From NCBI GenBank assembly GCA_028280715.1, contig JANQLG010000028.1:1-58338 (forward strand): a stretch of 58,338 bases of DNA, written 5' to 3'. The notes below the pieces were generated by a model, which worked only from the letters and a program-made list of their open reading frames with translations, was not told the DNA's origin and ran no database searches. Below, in pieces: positions 1 to 6,745 of this stretch (the first letter of the stretch is position 1; the number at the start of each line of letters is the position of its first letter). Origin of the DNA: Spongiibacteraceae bacterium (GTDB lineage Bacteria > Pseudomonadota > Gammaproteobacteria > Pseudomonadales > Dasaniaceae). Both the position numbers and the translations under genes were made by a program.

Positions 1-30
1 CGTAAAAGGGTGCTAAATGCCGCCGTTTAA
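1..30 (+). CDS. 3' end of an integron cassette gene (partial)
   Basis: The window opens inside a reading frame that ends at a TAA at 28-30, with the final residues RKRVLNAAV. The stop lies inside the start of the following attC site, as in the other cassettes here. Only nine residues are visible, so no function can be given. The frame choice rests on the stop position alone. Confidence 0.4.
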   Translation, partial: RKRVLNAAV

Positions 31-100
31 CAAATCAATCAATGACGCCTCTGGCTGGACCTCCGCACTGTGTGCTGCGGCCCATTATTGAGGCGTTAAA
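25..100 (+). other. integron attC recombination site 1
   Basis: The site begins with a TTTAAC core (R'') and ends with GGCGTTAAA (R'), the two inversely related attC core boxes. The arms between them are imperfectly complementary, and a central CCGCA/TGCGG stem lies near 63-80. Length is about 76 nt, within the normal range. The next gene starts 8 nt further on, as expected for a cassette. Confidence 0.75.
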
Positions 101-107
101 TACATAA

Positions 108-623
108 ATGAATATCACGAAAATACTAATAACTTTCTACATTTCCCTTGCCTTAATCTCATGCAGAGAATATGAAATATATACCTTCAAAGAGGTAAGT
201 ATTCCAACTAACCAAGGAATGATAGAGTTTGAGATAACACCATCAAGACAGCTTGCCGGTGAGAAAAAGGCAATTGAAGCGAATCCTTACTCGCTACTAT
301 TCAAATATCATTCCACCGCCGCATTCGATAGTTTCACAATATCTGAGATATCCATTGGTGATTTAAAATTTAAACCTGTTCCTAGCCTTTCTTCGTCAAC
401 TGAGCCAACCGGATTTACAAAACACTCGGAGCATTGGGCTATTGCTTCTCTTACAAGCCAGCTTCAGGATATAGAGTTAAAGCACCAAGAATACAAAATT
501 GCATTTAAGCTCACTTTAATAACCAATGAGCAATCAATATCTGAATCCTTTTCAGTCAAGGTCAAACCAGAGTTCAGGAAAGAGCATAAAAATGATAGTG
601 TTCAAGCAGCAATGGGCATTTAA
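108..623 (+). CDS. cassette-encoded putative lipoprotein, unknown function
   Basis: This 171-aa protein has a hydrophobic N-terminus ending in a lipobox (LALISC, Cys19), so it is probably exported and lipidated. The mature part is polar with predicted beta-strand character and no motif I recognise. The ATG at 108 follows attC 1 closely and the stop at 621-623 lies inside attC 2, so the gene fills one integron cassette. No strong ribosome binding site is visible, which is common in cassettes, and expression may rely on read-through or an internal promoter. It is AT-rich relative to the core genes further on. Function unknown. Confidence 0.75.
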   Translation: MNITKILITFYISLALISCREYEIYTFKEVSIPTNQGMIEFEITPSRQLAGEKKAIEANPYSLLFKYHSTAAFDSFTISEISIGDLKFKPVPSLSSSTEPTGFTKHSEHWAIASLTSQLQDIELKHQEYKIAFKLTLITNEQSISESFSVKVKPEFRKEHKNDSVQAAMGI

Positions 624-686
624 CAAGTTTAGGCAATGGACACAAAAAGCCTGCGGCTTTTTGGTCCGCTGCTTTTGGCGTTATGA
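619..686 (+). other. integron attC recombination site 2
   Basis: R'' TTTAACA at 619-625 pairs with the R' box GGCGTTATG near 678-686. The interior is a strong palindrome: AAAAAGCC and GGCTTTTT surround a short loop, flanked by GGAC/GTCC. This is a textbook attC of about 68 nt. Confidence 0.85.
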
Positions 687-698
687 ATCGGTGACTAT

Positions 699-1109
699 GT
701 GAGAAAGTACTTTTTTGGATTATCATTTTTACTTCTTGCACAAAGTGGTTTGTGTGCCAATTACTACGAAGTCACACCGCAAGAAATCAAGAAGCTGTGG
801 AGCAGTGTTTCTGAAGGAAAACATGTGTGGGAAGAACCTCTCTTCTCTAAAGTTATCTTCGGTGGAGTTTCTTACTGGCTTGCAAAGCCAGCCTTAAAAG
901 GTGTTTACCCAGCAATGTGGAAAAGGTGGGCCGTAGAAGAGAAAGAAGGAGCCCATGTAAAAATGGAGGGGTGGTACGCGGGAGATGAAAACACATTCTT
1001 AAAATTTTTCAGTGCAGACTTATCGCCTGGTGATGTGCCCGTAAAAAAGATTCATAACAAATCGCTCAACATACCGGACACCCAAACCTCTGGTTTGGGC
1101 GCCCGTTAG
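699..1109 (+). CDS. cassette-encoded small exported protein, unknown function
   Basis: This 136-aa protein has a clear Sec signal peptide (MRKYFFGLSFLLLAQSGLCA, cleavage near residue 20). The start is GTG at 699, because the nearby ATG at 697 runs straight into a stop. The mature domain is short, rich in Trp and Lys, with no recognised motif. The last 18 or so residues are encoded by the attC itself, so the natural stop lies inside the recombination site. The gene occupies one cassette between attC 2 and attC 3. Function unknown. Confidence 0.7.
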   Translation: MRKYFFGLSFLLLAQSGLCANYYEVTPQEIKKLWSSVSEGKHVWEEPLFSKVIFGGVSYWLAKPALKGVYPAMWKRWAVEEKEGAHVKMEGWYAGDENTFLKFFSADLSPGDVPVKKIHNKSLNIPDTQTSGLGAR

Positions 1110-1122
1110 CTCGGCGTTATGT
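1053..1122 (+). other. integron attC recombination site 3
   Basis: R'' CATAACAA at 1053-1060 and R' GGCGTTATG ending at 1121 bound a site with an internal palindrome CCCAAACC/GGTTTGGG (about 1080-1099). It overlaps the 3' end of the preceding reading frame. Length is about 70 nt. Confidence 0.85.
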
Positions 1123-1130
1123 GTCACACT

Positions 1131-1340
1131 CTATGAGTACAACTCATTAACATCGACTTTCAATGCATCGGCAAGTAAAGCCACTTCTTCATCAGTCACT
1201 CGCCTTACTTGAGATTCAATTTTAGCCAGAGTGCTCCGGCTAATATCCCAGCCAAGTACATTGCAGCGCGCGGCAAGGTCTTCCTGAGTCAATGCCTGTA
1301 ATTCTCGAATTTGTCGCACTTTGGGTCCGATTAGATTCAT
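1131..1340 (-). CDS. XRE-family HTH regulator in a cassette
   Basis: This 69-aa protein is essentially one Cro/C1-type helix-turn-helix domain: IRELQALTQEDLAARCNV (about residues 11-28) fits helices 1-3, with RSTLAKIESQVR as the recognition helix. It is encoded against the cassette direction and diverges from the gene at 1416. The 75-bp space between them carries two palindromes with the same GCTCCG half-site, so the protein probably represses its own promoter and its neighbour's. The whole divergent unit lies between attC 3 and attC 4 and is therefore mobile as one cassette. An antitoxin-like role is possible, but the partner is not a recognised toxin. Confidence 0.85.
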   Translation of the reverse strand: MNLIGPKVRQIRELQALTQEDLAARCNVLGWDISRSTLAKIESQVRRVTDEEVALLADALKVDVNELYS

Positions 1341-1346
1341 TGGTGT

Positions 1347-1411
1347 GCTCCGTTAACGGAGCTTGATTCTGACAGGAACAAGTGCGAGAATTGCTCCGAA
1401 TTCGGAGCAAT
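1347..1411. promoter_or_regulatory. divergent promoter with two palindromic operators
   Basis: Two palindromes share the same arms: GCTCCGTTAACGGAGC at 1347-1362 and TTGCTCCGAATTCGGAGCAA at 1391-1410. They flank a candidate rightward promoter, TTGATT (1363-1368), a 17-bp spacer, and GAGAAT (1386-1391). The second palindrome covers the expected transcription start. The first lies just before the XRE start codon. This arrangement fits autoregulation by the XRE protein encoded at 1131-1340. Seen directly: the palindromes and spacing. Inferred: which protein binds. Confidence 0.7.
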
Positions 1412-1415
1412 AGCT

Positions 1416-1682
1416 ATGACACATACAAAATCTACAGAATCATTGTCGGGTGAGTTGGTAAACTTTTACGATCAATTCGTTGAGTTTCACCAAGATTGTT
1501 CTTTTCTCTGTGAGGTATTTTCCAGATTGGCTGGCGTCGAAGATCAACTAGATCCAAGTACTGTTGCAGGCATTAGTCGTTTTTCTTATTCGGTTAAGGA
1601 TCAGGCACAATTGCTTAAACTAGAATTGAAGCGTATCCAAGAAAGGGCATATACTGAACGAACTTCGATTAACAACACATAA
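1416..1682 (+). CDS. cassette-encoded small protein, partner of XRE regulator, unknown function
   Basis: This 88-aa soluble protein is mostly helical, with two Cys (28 and 32) in the motif CSFLC and a Lys/Leu-rich C-terminal helix. I recognise no family. It starts 5 nt after the second operator palindrome, and no clear ribosome binding site is visible, so it may be translated from a near-leaderless transcript. Its stop lies in attC 4. Divergent pairing with the XRE gene suggests it is the controlled partner. A toxin role is only a possibility. Confidence 0.65.
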   Translation: MTHTKSTESLSGELVNFYDQFVEFHQDCSFLCEVFSRLAGVEDQLDPSTVAGISRFSYSVKDQAQLLKLELKRIQERAYTERTSINNT

Positions 1683-1751
1683 CAAAAACATTAAAGGCGT
1701 ACTACATGCTGGACGTCTGCTGCGCAGACGCCCTTTATGTTGGCGTTATGC
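1678..1751 (+). other. integron attC recombination site 4
   Basis: R'' CATAACAA at 1678-1685 and R' TTGGCGTTATG ending at 1750 bound a strongly palindromic interior: ACATTAAAGGC on the left is matched by GCCCTTTATGT on the right, with GGACGTCTGC/GCAGACG at the centre. Length is about 74 nt. Confidence 0.87.
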
Positions 1752-1782
1752 GAGAAATCATGTACCGAGATGAGTACGTTTT

Positions 1783-1968
1783 ATGAAATTACTAAAGTAT
1801 TTTGCTGGTTCTTTGATAATCAGTTTTGGATTGTTGATTGTGTTGTTACTCATAGTGAGAGCTGTTGGCATAGAGATGCCACATGAATTTTCACGTTACA
1901 TGCTTTTAATATGGGCTTCTTTGGCTGTCATTCTCTTACCCCTAGCAAAAAAAATTGTCAGAGTATGA
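1783..1968 (+). CDS. cassette-encoded small membrane protein, unknown function
   Basis: This 61-aa protein has two predicted membrane helices (about residues 6-27 and 38-55) and a basic C-terminus (KKIVRV), so both ends probably face the cytoplasm. It lies between attC 4 and a degenerate attC at 2004. No conserved motif is seen. Short two-helix proteins are common in integron arrays and sometimes act in stress or phage defence, but nothing here supports a specific role. Confidence 0.6.
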   Translation: MKLLKYFAGSLIISFGLLIVLLLIVRAVGIEMPHEFSRYMLLIWASLAVILLPLAKKIVRV

Positions 1969-2003
1969 ATAACACTAGAAAGATTAGTATTGCAATAAAA
2001 GCA

Positions 2004-2062
2004 CATAACAAGCTTAGGCACCGGCCAGCCATAGCTGCGTAGTGCTAAAAGCGCTGTTTCTC
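2004..2062 (+). other. degenerate attC site at the array edge
   Basis: A good R'' box (CATAACAAGC) is followed by GCTTAGGCAC, which pairs imperfectly with GTGCTAAAAGC near 2042-2052. The expected GGCGTTA R' box is replaced by GCGCTGTTT. This looks like a decayed final attC, probably the end of the cassette array. Confidence 0.5.
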
Positions 2063-2077
2063 ATTGAAATTATAGTA

Positions 2078-2347
2078 ATGAAAAATAAATCTCTCACTGA
2101 TCTTAAAAATATTGGAAAAACTGTCGCTTCGAAATTGCATGAGCTTGGCATTACAAATGAAACTGAGCTCAAAAAGATAGGCTCTGCTAAAGCTTATCGG
2201 TGGCTGTCTGAAAAAAATCCTAATAAGCGACTTCCCGTTTGTTATTATCTGTATTCCCTGGAAGGCGCCATTCAAAACAGACATTGGGATGATTTTTCAG
2301 AAGAAGAGAAGGCAAAGCTGAGACTGGCTGCAGGTTTGCCTAGGTGA
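2078..2347 (+). CDS. TfoX/Sxy C-terminal domain protein
   Basis: The 89-aa product begins MKNKSLTDLKNIGKTVA and matches the TfoX C-terminal domain: a helix-hairpin-helix-like start (LKNIGKTVASKLHELGI), then VCYYLYSLEGAIQNRHW and a FSEEEKAKLRL tail. The N-terminal TfoX domain is absent. An upstream in-frame start at 2042 would add 12 residues with no family match, so I prefer the ATG at 2078. In Vibrio and Haemophilus, full-length TfoX/Sxy proteins promote natural competence. A stand-alone C-terminal domain has no settled function. It sits at the end of the cassette array and may once have been a cassette. Confidence 0.8.
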   Translation: MKNKSLTDLKNIGKTVASKLHELGITNETELKKIGSAKAYRWLSEKNPNKRLPVCYYLYSLEGAIQNRHWDDFSEEEKAKLRLAAGLPR

Positions 2348-2662
2348 AACACTAAGAAAATAGTGTGCGCTGCCATGATCCCGAACTGATATTTCCTTTA
2401 ATAACTGTGGTAAGGAAATGCAACAATAAAAACATCTAACCGGCATTACGTTTAGTTCATCACCTCTGTGCATATTCTGGCAGAGGGTGTATGATTTTTA
2501 CTGAAGAATAATAATGTAACCATCTATGATTATTATCAAGACTTCACGGCTGTTACATGTCATCGAAAATGTGTCTCTTAATGGTGTTGTCAGCGACTTG
2601 GCATGGGTGAGTCTACGTCTATCCAATCTATAACTTATTGAATATAAAAAGGGAAAATTATT
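2348..2662. other. 315-nt non-coding gap with three small hairpins
   Basis: No gene is supported here. Three inverted repeats are visible: ACACTA/TAGTGT at 2349-2366 just after the TfoX_C stop, TTTCCTT/AAGGAAA at 2392-2418, and CCTCTG/CAGAGG at 2463-2486. None has a proper U-tract, so none is a confident terminator. The segment forms the border between the cassette array and the serine hydrolase gene. An AAAAGGGAAAA stretch just before 2663 serves as its ribosome binding site. Confidence 0.4.
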
Positions 2663-3934
2663 ATGAAAAAAGCCCTTCGTTTAATTTCAGCCTTTGTTAT
2701 TGCTTCTACGTTTTCAGGTGCTTTGTTAGCACAGGATTTATTGCGCTTTTCTCCAGAATGGGTGGGGTTGTCGCCGGAGCGACTGGAGCGTCTGGAGAAT
2801 ATGCTAGATCAGTATGTAGAGGATGAACGCCATGCGGGTTATGTGATCCGCATTCTGCGTGATGGTCGCGAGGTTTATCATCATGCTGACGGTATGCGCA
2901 ACATTGAAGAACAACTGCCGATGGAAAAGGATACTATTTTTCGTATTGCCTCGATGACCAAGGCTGTGGTCAGTACCGGGGTAATGATTCTGCAGGAGCA
3001 GGGCAAGCTGGATATCAATGATCCTCTTAGTGAATATTTTCCCGAGTGGGGAAATGCCACGGTGGCGGTGGCTAAAGAAGAGGGTGGTTATGATGTCGAG
3101 CCAGTGGCAACACCTATTACATTGCGCCATTTGTTAACTCATACTGCGGGCATTGGCTATGGCAATGGCCCGGCGACAGAAGCCTGGAAGGCGGCGGGGA
3201 TTAACGGTTGGTATTTTGCCAGCAATGAGGAACCTATTGGCGAGACGGTCGCGCGTATGGCGGCATTGCCTATTGATGCTCAACCTGGAACAAAATATGT
3301 TTATGGCTACAGCACTGATATTTTGGGTGCAGTGATTGAGAAAGCCAGTGGTCAGGATCTAAGCACTTTCCTTCAGCTGGAAATTTTTGAACCCTTATCG
3401 ATGCGCGATACCTATTTCTATTTACCGGAAGATAAACATGAGCGCTTGGCAGTCGTCTATCGGCCTAAAGAGGGCGGCGGTATTGAGCCGGTGCCGGGTA
3501 GAGATGGAATGAGAAGTCAGGGGCGTTATACCGATGGCCCACAGGTAAGTTTCTCGGGCGGGGCGGGTTTGTTGTCTACTGCTCGTGATTATTCGCGTTT
3601 CCTGCAGATGACGCTAAATGGCGGTAAGTTAAATGACGCACGTATTCTCTCCCGTAAATCGATAGAGCTGATGACGGTGAACCATATTGATGGTATTGAA
3701 TTTCGTCCCGGGCGTGGCTTTGGTCTCGGTTACTGGGTGGTGACGGATTTGGGTGAGCGTGCGTTGATAGGTAGTGATGGCGAGTACGGGTGGGGTGGCG
3801 CCTATCATACAACTTACTGGGCAGATAAGGATGAAAAGCTGGTTGTTGTTTATATGACGCAATTATTGCCTTCTGGCGGCATCGATGATTACAAGAAGCT
3901 ACGCAACGGTGTTTATCAAGCGATAGATGATTAG
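2663..3934 (+). CDS. serine hydrolase of the beta-lactamase/EstB family
   Basis: This 423-aa protein has a Sec signal peptide (residues 1-23, ending ALLAQD) and a class C beta-lactamase fold. The nucleophile motif S-x-x-K is SMTK at residues 97-100. A Tyr-Ser pair at 215-216 (YGYS) fills the Y-x-N position, in the EstB-like form Y-S. GGAGLLSTARDY (near 300) and a late GWGG motif, in the place of K-T-G, are typical of esterase-like members. It is therefore more likely a periplasmic esterase or peptidase than a true beta-lactamase. It stands alone between the integron edge and the chemoreceptor gene. The substrate cannot be predicted. Confidence 0.88.
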   Translation: MKKALRLISAFVIASTFSGALLAQDLLRFSPEWVGLSPERLERLENMLDQYVEDERHAGYVIRILRDGREVYHHADGMRNIEEQLPMEKDTIFRIASMTKAVVSTGVMILQEQGKLDINDPLSEYFPEWGNATVAVAKEEGGYDVEPVATPITLRHLLTHTAGIGYGNGPATEAWKAAGINGWYFASNEEPIGETVARMAALPIDAQPGTKYVYGYSTDILGAVIEKASGQDLSTFLQLEIFEPLSMRDTYFYLPEDKHERLAVVYRPKEGGGIEPVPGRDGMRSQGRYTDGPQVSFSGGAGLLSTARDYSRFLQMTLNGGKLNDARILSRKSIELMTVNHIDGIEFRPGRGFGLGYWVVTDLGERALIGSDGEYGWGGAYHTTYWADKDEKLVVVYMTQLLPSGGIDDYKKLRNGVYQAIDD

Positions 3935-3954
3935 TTAAGTGCGACTAACGGATT

Positions 3955-4045
3955 AAAATGGCTGCGATGAAACACAGCAAACCGATGATGAACCCTCTGT
4001 GTTTTAACGTATTCAGGTGTAATGCTTATCGCAGCCATTGTTTTA
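3955..4045 (+). other. nested stem-loop element between two genes
   Basis: A perfect 12-bp outer stem, AATGGCTGCGAT at 3957-3968 and ATCGCAGCCATT at 4028-4039, encloses an inner 8-bp stem, AAACACAG at 3970-3977 and CTGTGTTT at 3997-4004. TTGTTTTATT follows. It could be an elaborate terminator for the serine hydrolase gene, a REP-like extragenic repeat or a small structured RNA. Confidence 0.5.
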
Positions 4046-4178
4046 TTAGCACATGATTCTTTGTGCTCTCAATTTTCCATGATGAAGATTCAGTGATCAG
4101 CTCACCTTCAACTATACTTATGCCTTGTGCTAAGCAATACAGTAAATAATCAAAATAGCTAGTCTCGAAGGAGCCCCT

Positions 4179-5267
4179 ATGTTTGTTTCATCCAAGGTGT
4201 TAAAGGCCAGTGAGGCCAAAAATATTGAACTGGAGGCGGAGTGTCAACGGTTAAGGGATGAGTTGGAAGCTTGTCAGACTGAATTGGCTCTGCAGGAAAG
4301 TGAGCAGGATGTTGAAGGTACCCCTGATATTGGTGTGATGCGATCAGCGATTGACGGCTTTAGCTCACTGGAACCTATCGGCGAAAGAGTTGCCCAGATG
4401 GCAAATCATATGCTGGGTGAGAGAGATAAAATTCTCGATTCAACGGCGATTTATGACCAGTCTTCCACCAATATGCGATCCTTAGTCACGGGCTTAAGTG
4501 ATGTCAGTGGTGAAGTCATGGCTACCCATGAGGGCATCACCAAGTTAAAGGGCGCAACAGAAGAGATTTCAAAATTTATTGGCATTATCAATAATATTTC
4601 CGAGCAAACTAATTTATTGGCGTTAAATGCGGCCATTGAAGCGGCCAGGGCCGGTGAACAAGGGCGTGGGTTTGCAGTGGTAGCCGATGAAGTAAGAACG
4701 TTGGCTCAGCGTGCCGGTGAAGCCAGTGCAGAAATCACTAACCTGGTGGGTGAAATTGATAAGAGTACTGAAGAGGCCAATGCCAATATTTCAGAAACAC
4801 TAGAGAGTTGCCAATCGATGGGCGATAAAGCCAAAGAGGCAACTGAAAGCCTGGATCGGTTAATTGAACATTCTCAGTCAATGCACCAAACAATTACCGA
4901 AGAAGCAATGACCAGTTTTTTAGAAACCGTCAAGGTGGATCTCATGGTGTGGAAGCAAAATATTTATCATCGTTGGTTAAATCAACAGGTAGGTGATAGT
5001 GATGTAGCCACTCATCGCGAATCCCGTTTAGGTAAATGGTACTACGAGGGTAATGGCGCCGAAAATTATAAGCATTTGCATAGCTTTACAAAATTAGAAC
5101 GCCCTCATGTCAGTGTTCATGAAAATGGTTTGGCAGCTTTGGAAAAACTTAGAGCGGATGATCTTGATGGCTCTGTAGCTGCTCTTGCGGCGATGGAAGA
5201 CGCCAGCAATCAGACCATCCATTATCTTGGGCAGATGGCTGATGAAATCGATAAGAGCAACGGTTGA
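4179..5267 (+). CDS. cytoplasmic methyl-accepting chemotaxis protein with CZB domain
   Basis: This 362-aa protein has no membrane segment. A coiled-coil start (about 10-45) leads into an MCP signalling hairpin whose tip is [20 protein letters not shown] (139-158), followed by [15 protein letters not shown]. The C-terminal CZB domain spans about 250-345 ([11 protein letters not shown] at 283-293). CZB domains normally bind zinc through three His and one Cys. Here H310 and H314 are present, but the position three before W258 is Leu255 and the usual Cys before RLGKW is Ser282. The start has a good ribosome binding site (AAGGAG). The layout resembles TlpD-type soluble receptors for oxidants or zinc. 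No other chemotaxis gene is adjacent. Confidence 0.9.
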   Translation: MFVSSKVLKASEAKNIELEAECQRLRDELEACQTELALQESEQDVEGTPDIGVMRSAIDGFSSLEPIGERVAQMANHMLGERDKILDSTAIYDQSSTNMRSLVTGLSDVSGEVMATHEGITKLKGATEEISKFIGIINNISEQTNLLALNAAIEAARAGEQGRGFAVVADEVRTLAQRAGEASAEITNLVGEIDKSTEEANANISETLESCQSMGDKAKEATESLDRLIEHSQSMHQTITEEAMTSFLETVKVDLMVWKQNIYHRWLNQQVGDSDVATHRESRLGKWYYEGNGAENYKHLHSFTKLERPHVSVHENGLAALEKLRADDLDGSVAALAAMEDASNQTIHYLGQMADEIDKSNG

Positions 5268-5375
5268 TAGGTTGATCAGCTTTAAGCAGGATCGAATTTA
5301 TTCTGCGCGAGAGGTTGTAGCTTTTATTTGTTTGATTAATCAGGCTTCACCATTCAATTTAAGAATCTCCTGAAT

Positions 5376-5414
5376 CTGTATTTCTATGAGTGATGTTTAC
5401 TCTTAGAAATACAG
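5376..5414 (+). other. 11-bp hairpin in a 379-nt intergenic region
   Basis: CTGTATTTCTA at 5376-5386 is exactly complementary to TAGAAATACAG at 5404-5414, and AGT/ACT adds a few inner pairs. No T-tract follows, so it is not a standard terminator. The rest of 5268-5646 is AT-rich and non-coding. A second palindrome, CGTATTGAATACG, lies at 5503-5515 ahead of the binding-protein gene. Confidence 0.45.
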
Positions 5415-5646
5415 AGCATTAACTGCGCTAAAAACGGTTAATGTCTGGTTATAAACCCCACTTTCTTTCCTGTTATATTCTCTTTTGAAGTAGACACTTA
5501 TACGTATTGAATACGGGTATTATTTTCGTGTTTCATAACTTGTGTAGTATGCGTCGCTGTAAGTGGTTGGTGAGATAATCACTGAAAGCCATAACCTATT
5601 GATTACACTAAAAAATCAAGTCATTAAATACAAAAAGGAAGATTGT

Positions 5647-6471
5647 ATGAATGTTCCGTTTGTATTAATTAAGTTGTTGGCTCCAAAGCCTTGTACTTTA
5701 TTATTTCTTTTGCTGATGATACCTCTGGATGCTGCTGCTCAGGTAAATCATCAGGACAGCCACATTGTGCCTGTCGTACCTGATCATATTCGTCATACTT
5801 TTTTTACTGAGGAGTTGTCTGAAGAAAGAATGAGAATTGATCTGCTAAAAATTGAGTTAGCCAAATTAATTGCACAAGGCTTAGGTATCGAGCTAGTTAA
5901 TGATATCTGTTCTTTTAAACGTTGCATGGCGGATCTTTTCAGCGGACAAAGTGATTTAATACTTTTTCCTTCGGTGAGTACATTCCGTAGTGAATATCTA
6001 GATTTTTTAAATGTCATTAAATTTGATCAGTCTCCCCTATTGTTCTTTATACGAAAAGGAGAAGAGCAACGCTTAACAAAGTTTTCTGATTTGTATAATT
6101 TAAATATTGGCATGATATCGGGATATTTTTATGCCGAAGTGTTTAATGACGATAAGAACATTGTTAAACATGAAGTCGCTAAACCGGAGTATCTGCCAGA
6201 GTTACTACTGTCAAATCGTATAGATGCGTTTATTGCCTATTGGTGGCCTACAGCTAAACAATATCCGGACATTGTTATCGCACCATTTCGAATCAATATT
6301 GGTGATATTGCTGTAGTCGGTCTTAGCAAGGCTTCTCCCAATTATGCTTATCTTAAAGAGCATTTGCCTGGCGTTCTTAATGACATACTAATGGAAGGGC
6401 ATCTGGAAAGATTGTGTCGGGAGTTGGATGCACCTTGTACTCCGGAGGCATTGGCCTATCGGCCTGATTAA
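5647..6471 (+). CDS. periplasmic solute-binding protein, family 3-like (paralogue A)
   Basis: The 274-aa product has a signal peptide (about 1-29, ending LDAAAQ) and a bilobal family 3 (SBP_bac_3) pattern: a region near CSFKRCMADLFSGQSDLILF for lobe 1, FSDLYNLNIGMISGYFY for the hinge, and ELLLSNRIDAFIAYWW for the return to lobe 1. The two Cys in CSFKRC are kept in the paralogue. A longer frame from 5563 is open, but the ATG at 5647 follows AAAAAGGAAG and directly begins the signal peptide. No permease or ATPase is adjacent. It may feed a remote transporter or signal to a sensor. Confidence 0.82.
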   Translation: MNVPFVLIKLLAPKPCTLLFLLLMIPLDAAAQVNHQDSHIVPVVPDHIRHTFFTEELSEERMRIDLLKIELAKLIAQGLGIELVNDICSFKRCMADLFSGQSDLILFPSVSTFRSEYLDFLNVIKFDQSPLLFFIRKGEEQRLTKFSDLYNLNIGMISGYFYAEVFNDDKNIVKHEVAKPEYLPELLLSNRIDAFIAYWWPTAKQYPDIVIAPFRINIGDIAVVGLSKASPNYAYLKEHLPGVLNDILMEGHLERLCRELDAPCTPEALAYRPD

Positions 6472-6478
6472 TCAGGCC
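6461..6478. repeat. 18-bp perfect palindrome over the stop codon, with a second palindrome nearby
   Basis: GGCCTGATTAATCAGGCC covers the last codons and stop of the preceding gene. Sixteen bases further on, GTATTCAATCGAATAC at 6493-6508 is another inverted repeat, similar to CGTATTGAATACG at 5503-5515 ahead of the first paralogue. Roles in termination or regulator binding are both possible. Confidence 0.45.
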
Positions 6479-6745
6479 TGAGATACATTTTTGTATTCAA
6501 TCGAATACGGAATACTGTGTCATATTCGACAGGTCGCCATAGTTGGTTATTCTATAAGCCTTTTTTATCTGAGTGATGGCTGGAGTTAAAGTTGATAGCT
6601 TGCCAAAATTTCACTCGCCACTATTCTTTAAACTTATAGTCATTCGTGATTTATATGATATGACGTTTACCTTTGTGTTTTACAATGAGAGCTCGCTGAA
6701 TAAGTCGATTAACGCTAAAGCATATAAAGGGAGATTTTGTTATAA

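Noticed and set aside
1-2062. Integron integrase gene in the left array
   Set aside because: No tyrosine recombinase motif or frame long enough is present; it must lie outside the window if it exists.
2663-3934. Antibiotic-resistance beta-lactamase next to the integron
   Set aside because: The EstB-like Y-S motif and GWGG in place of KTG point to an esterase or peptidase; it also has no attC and is not a cassette.
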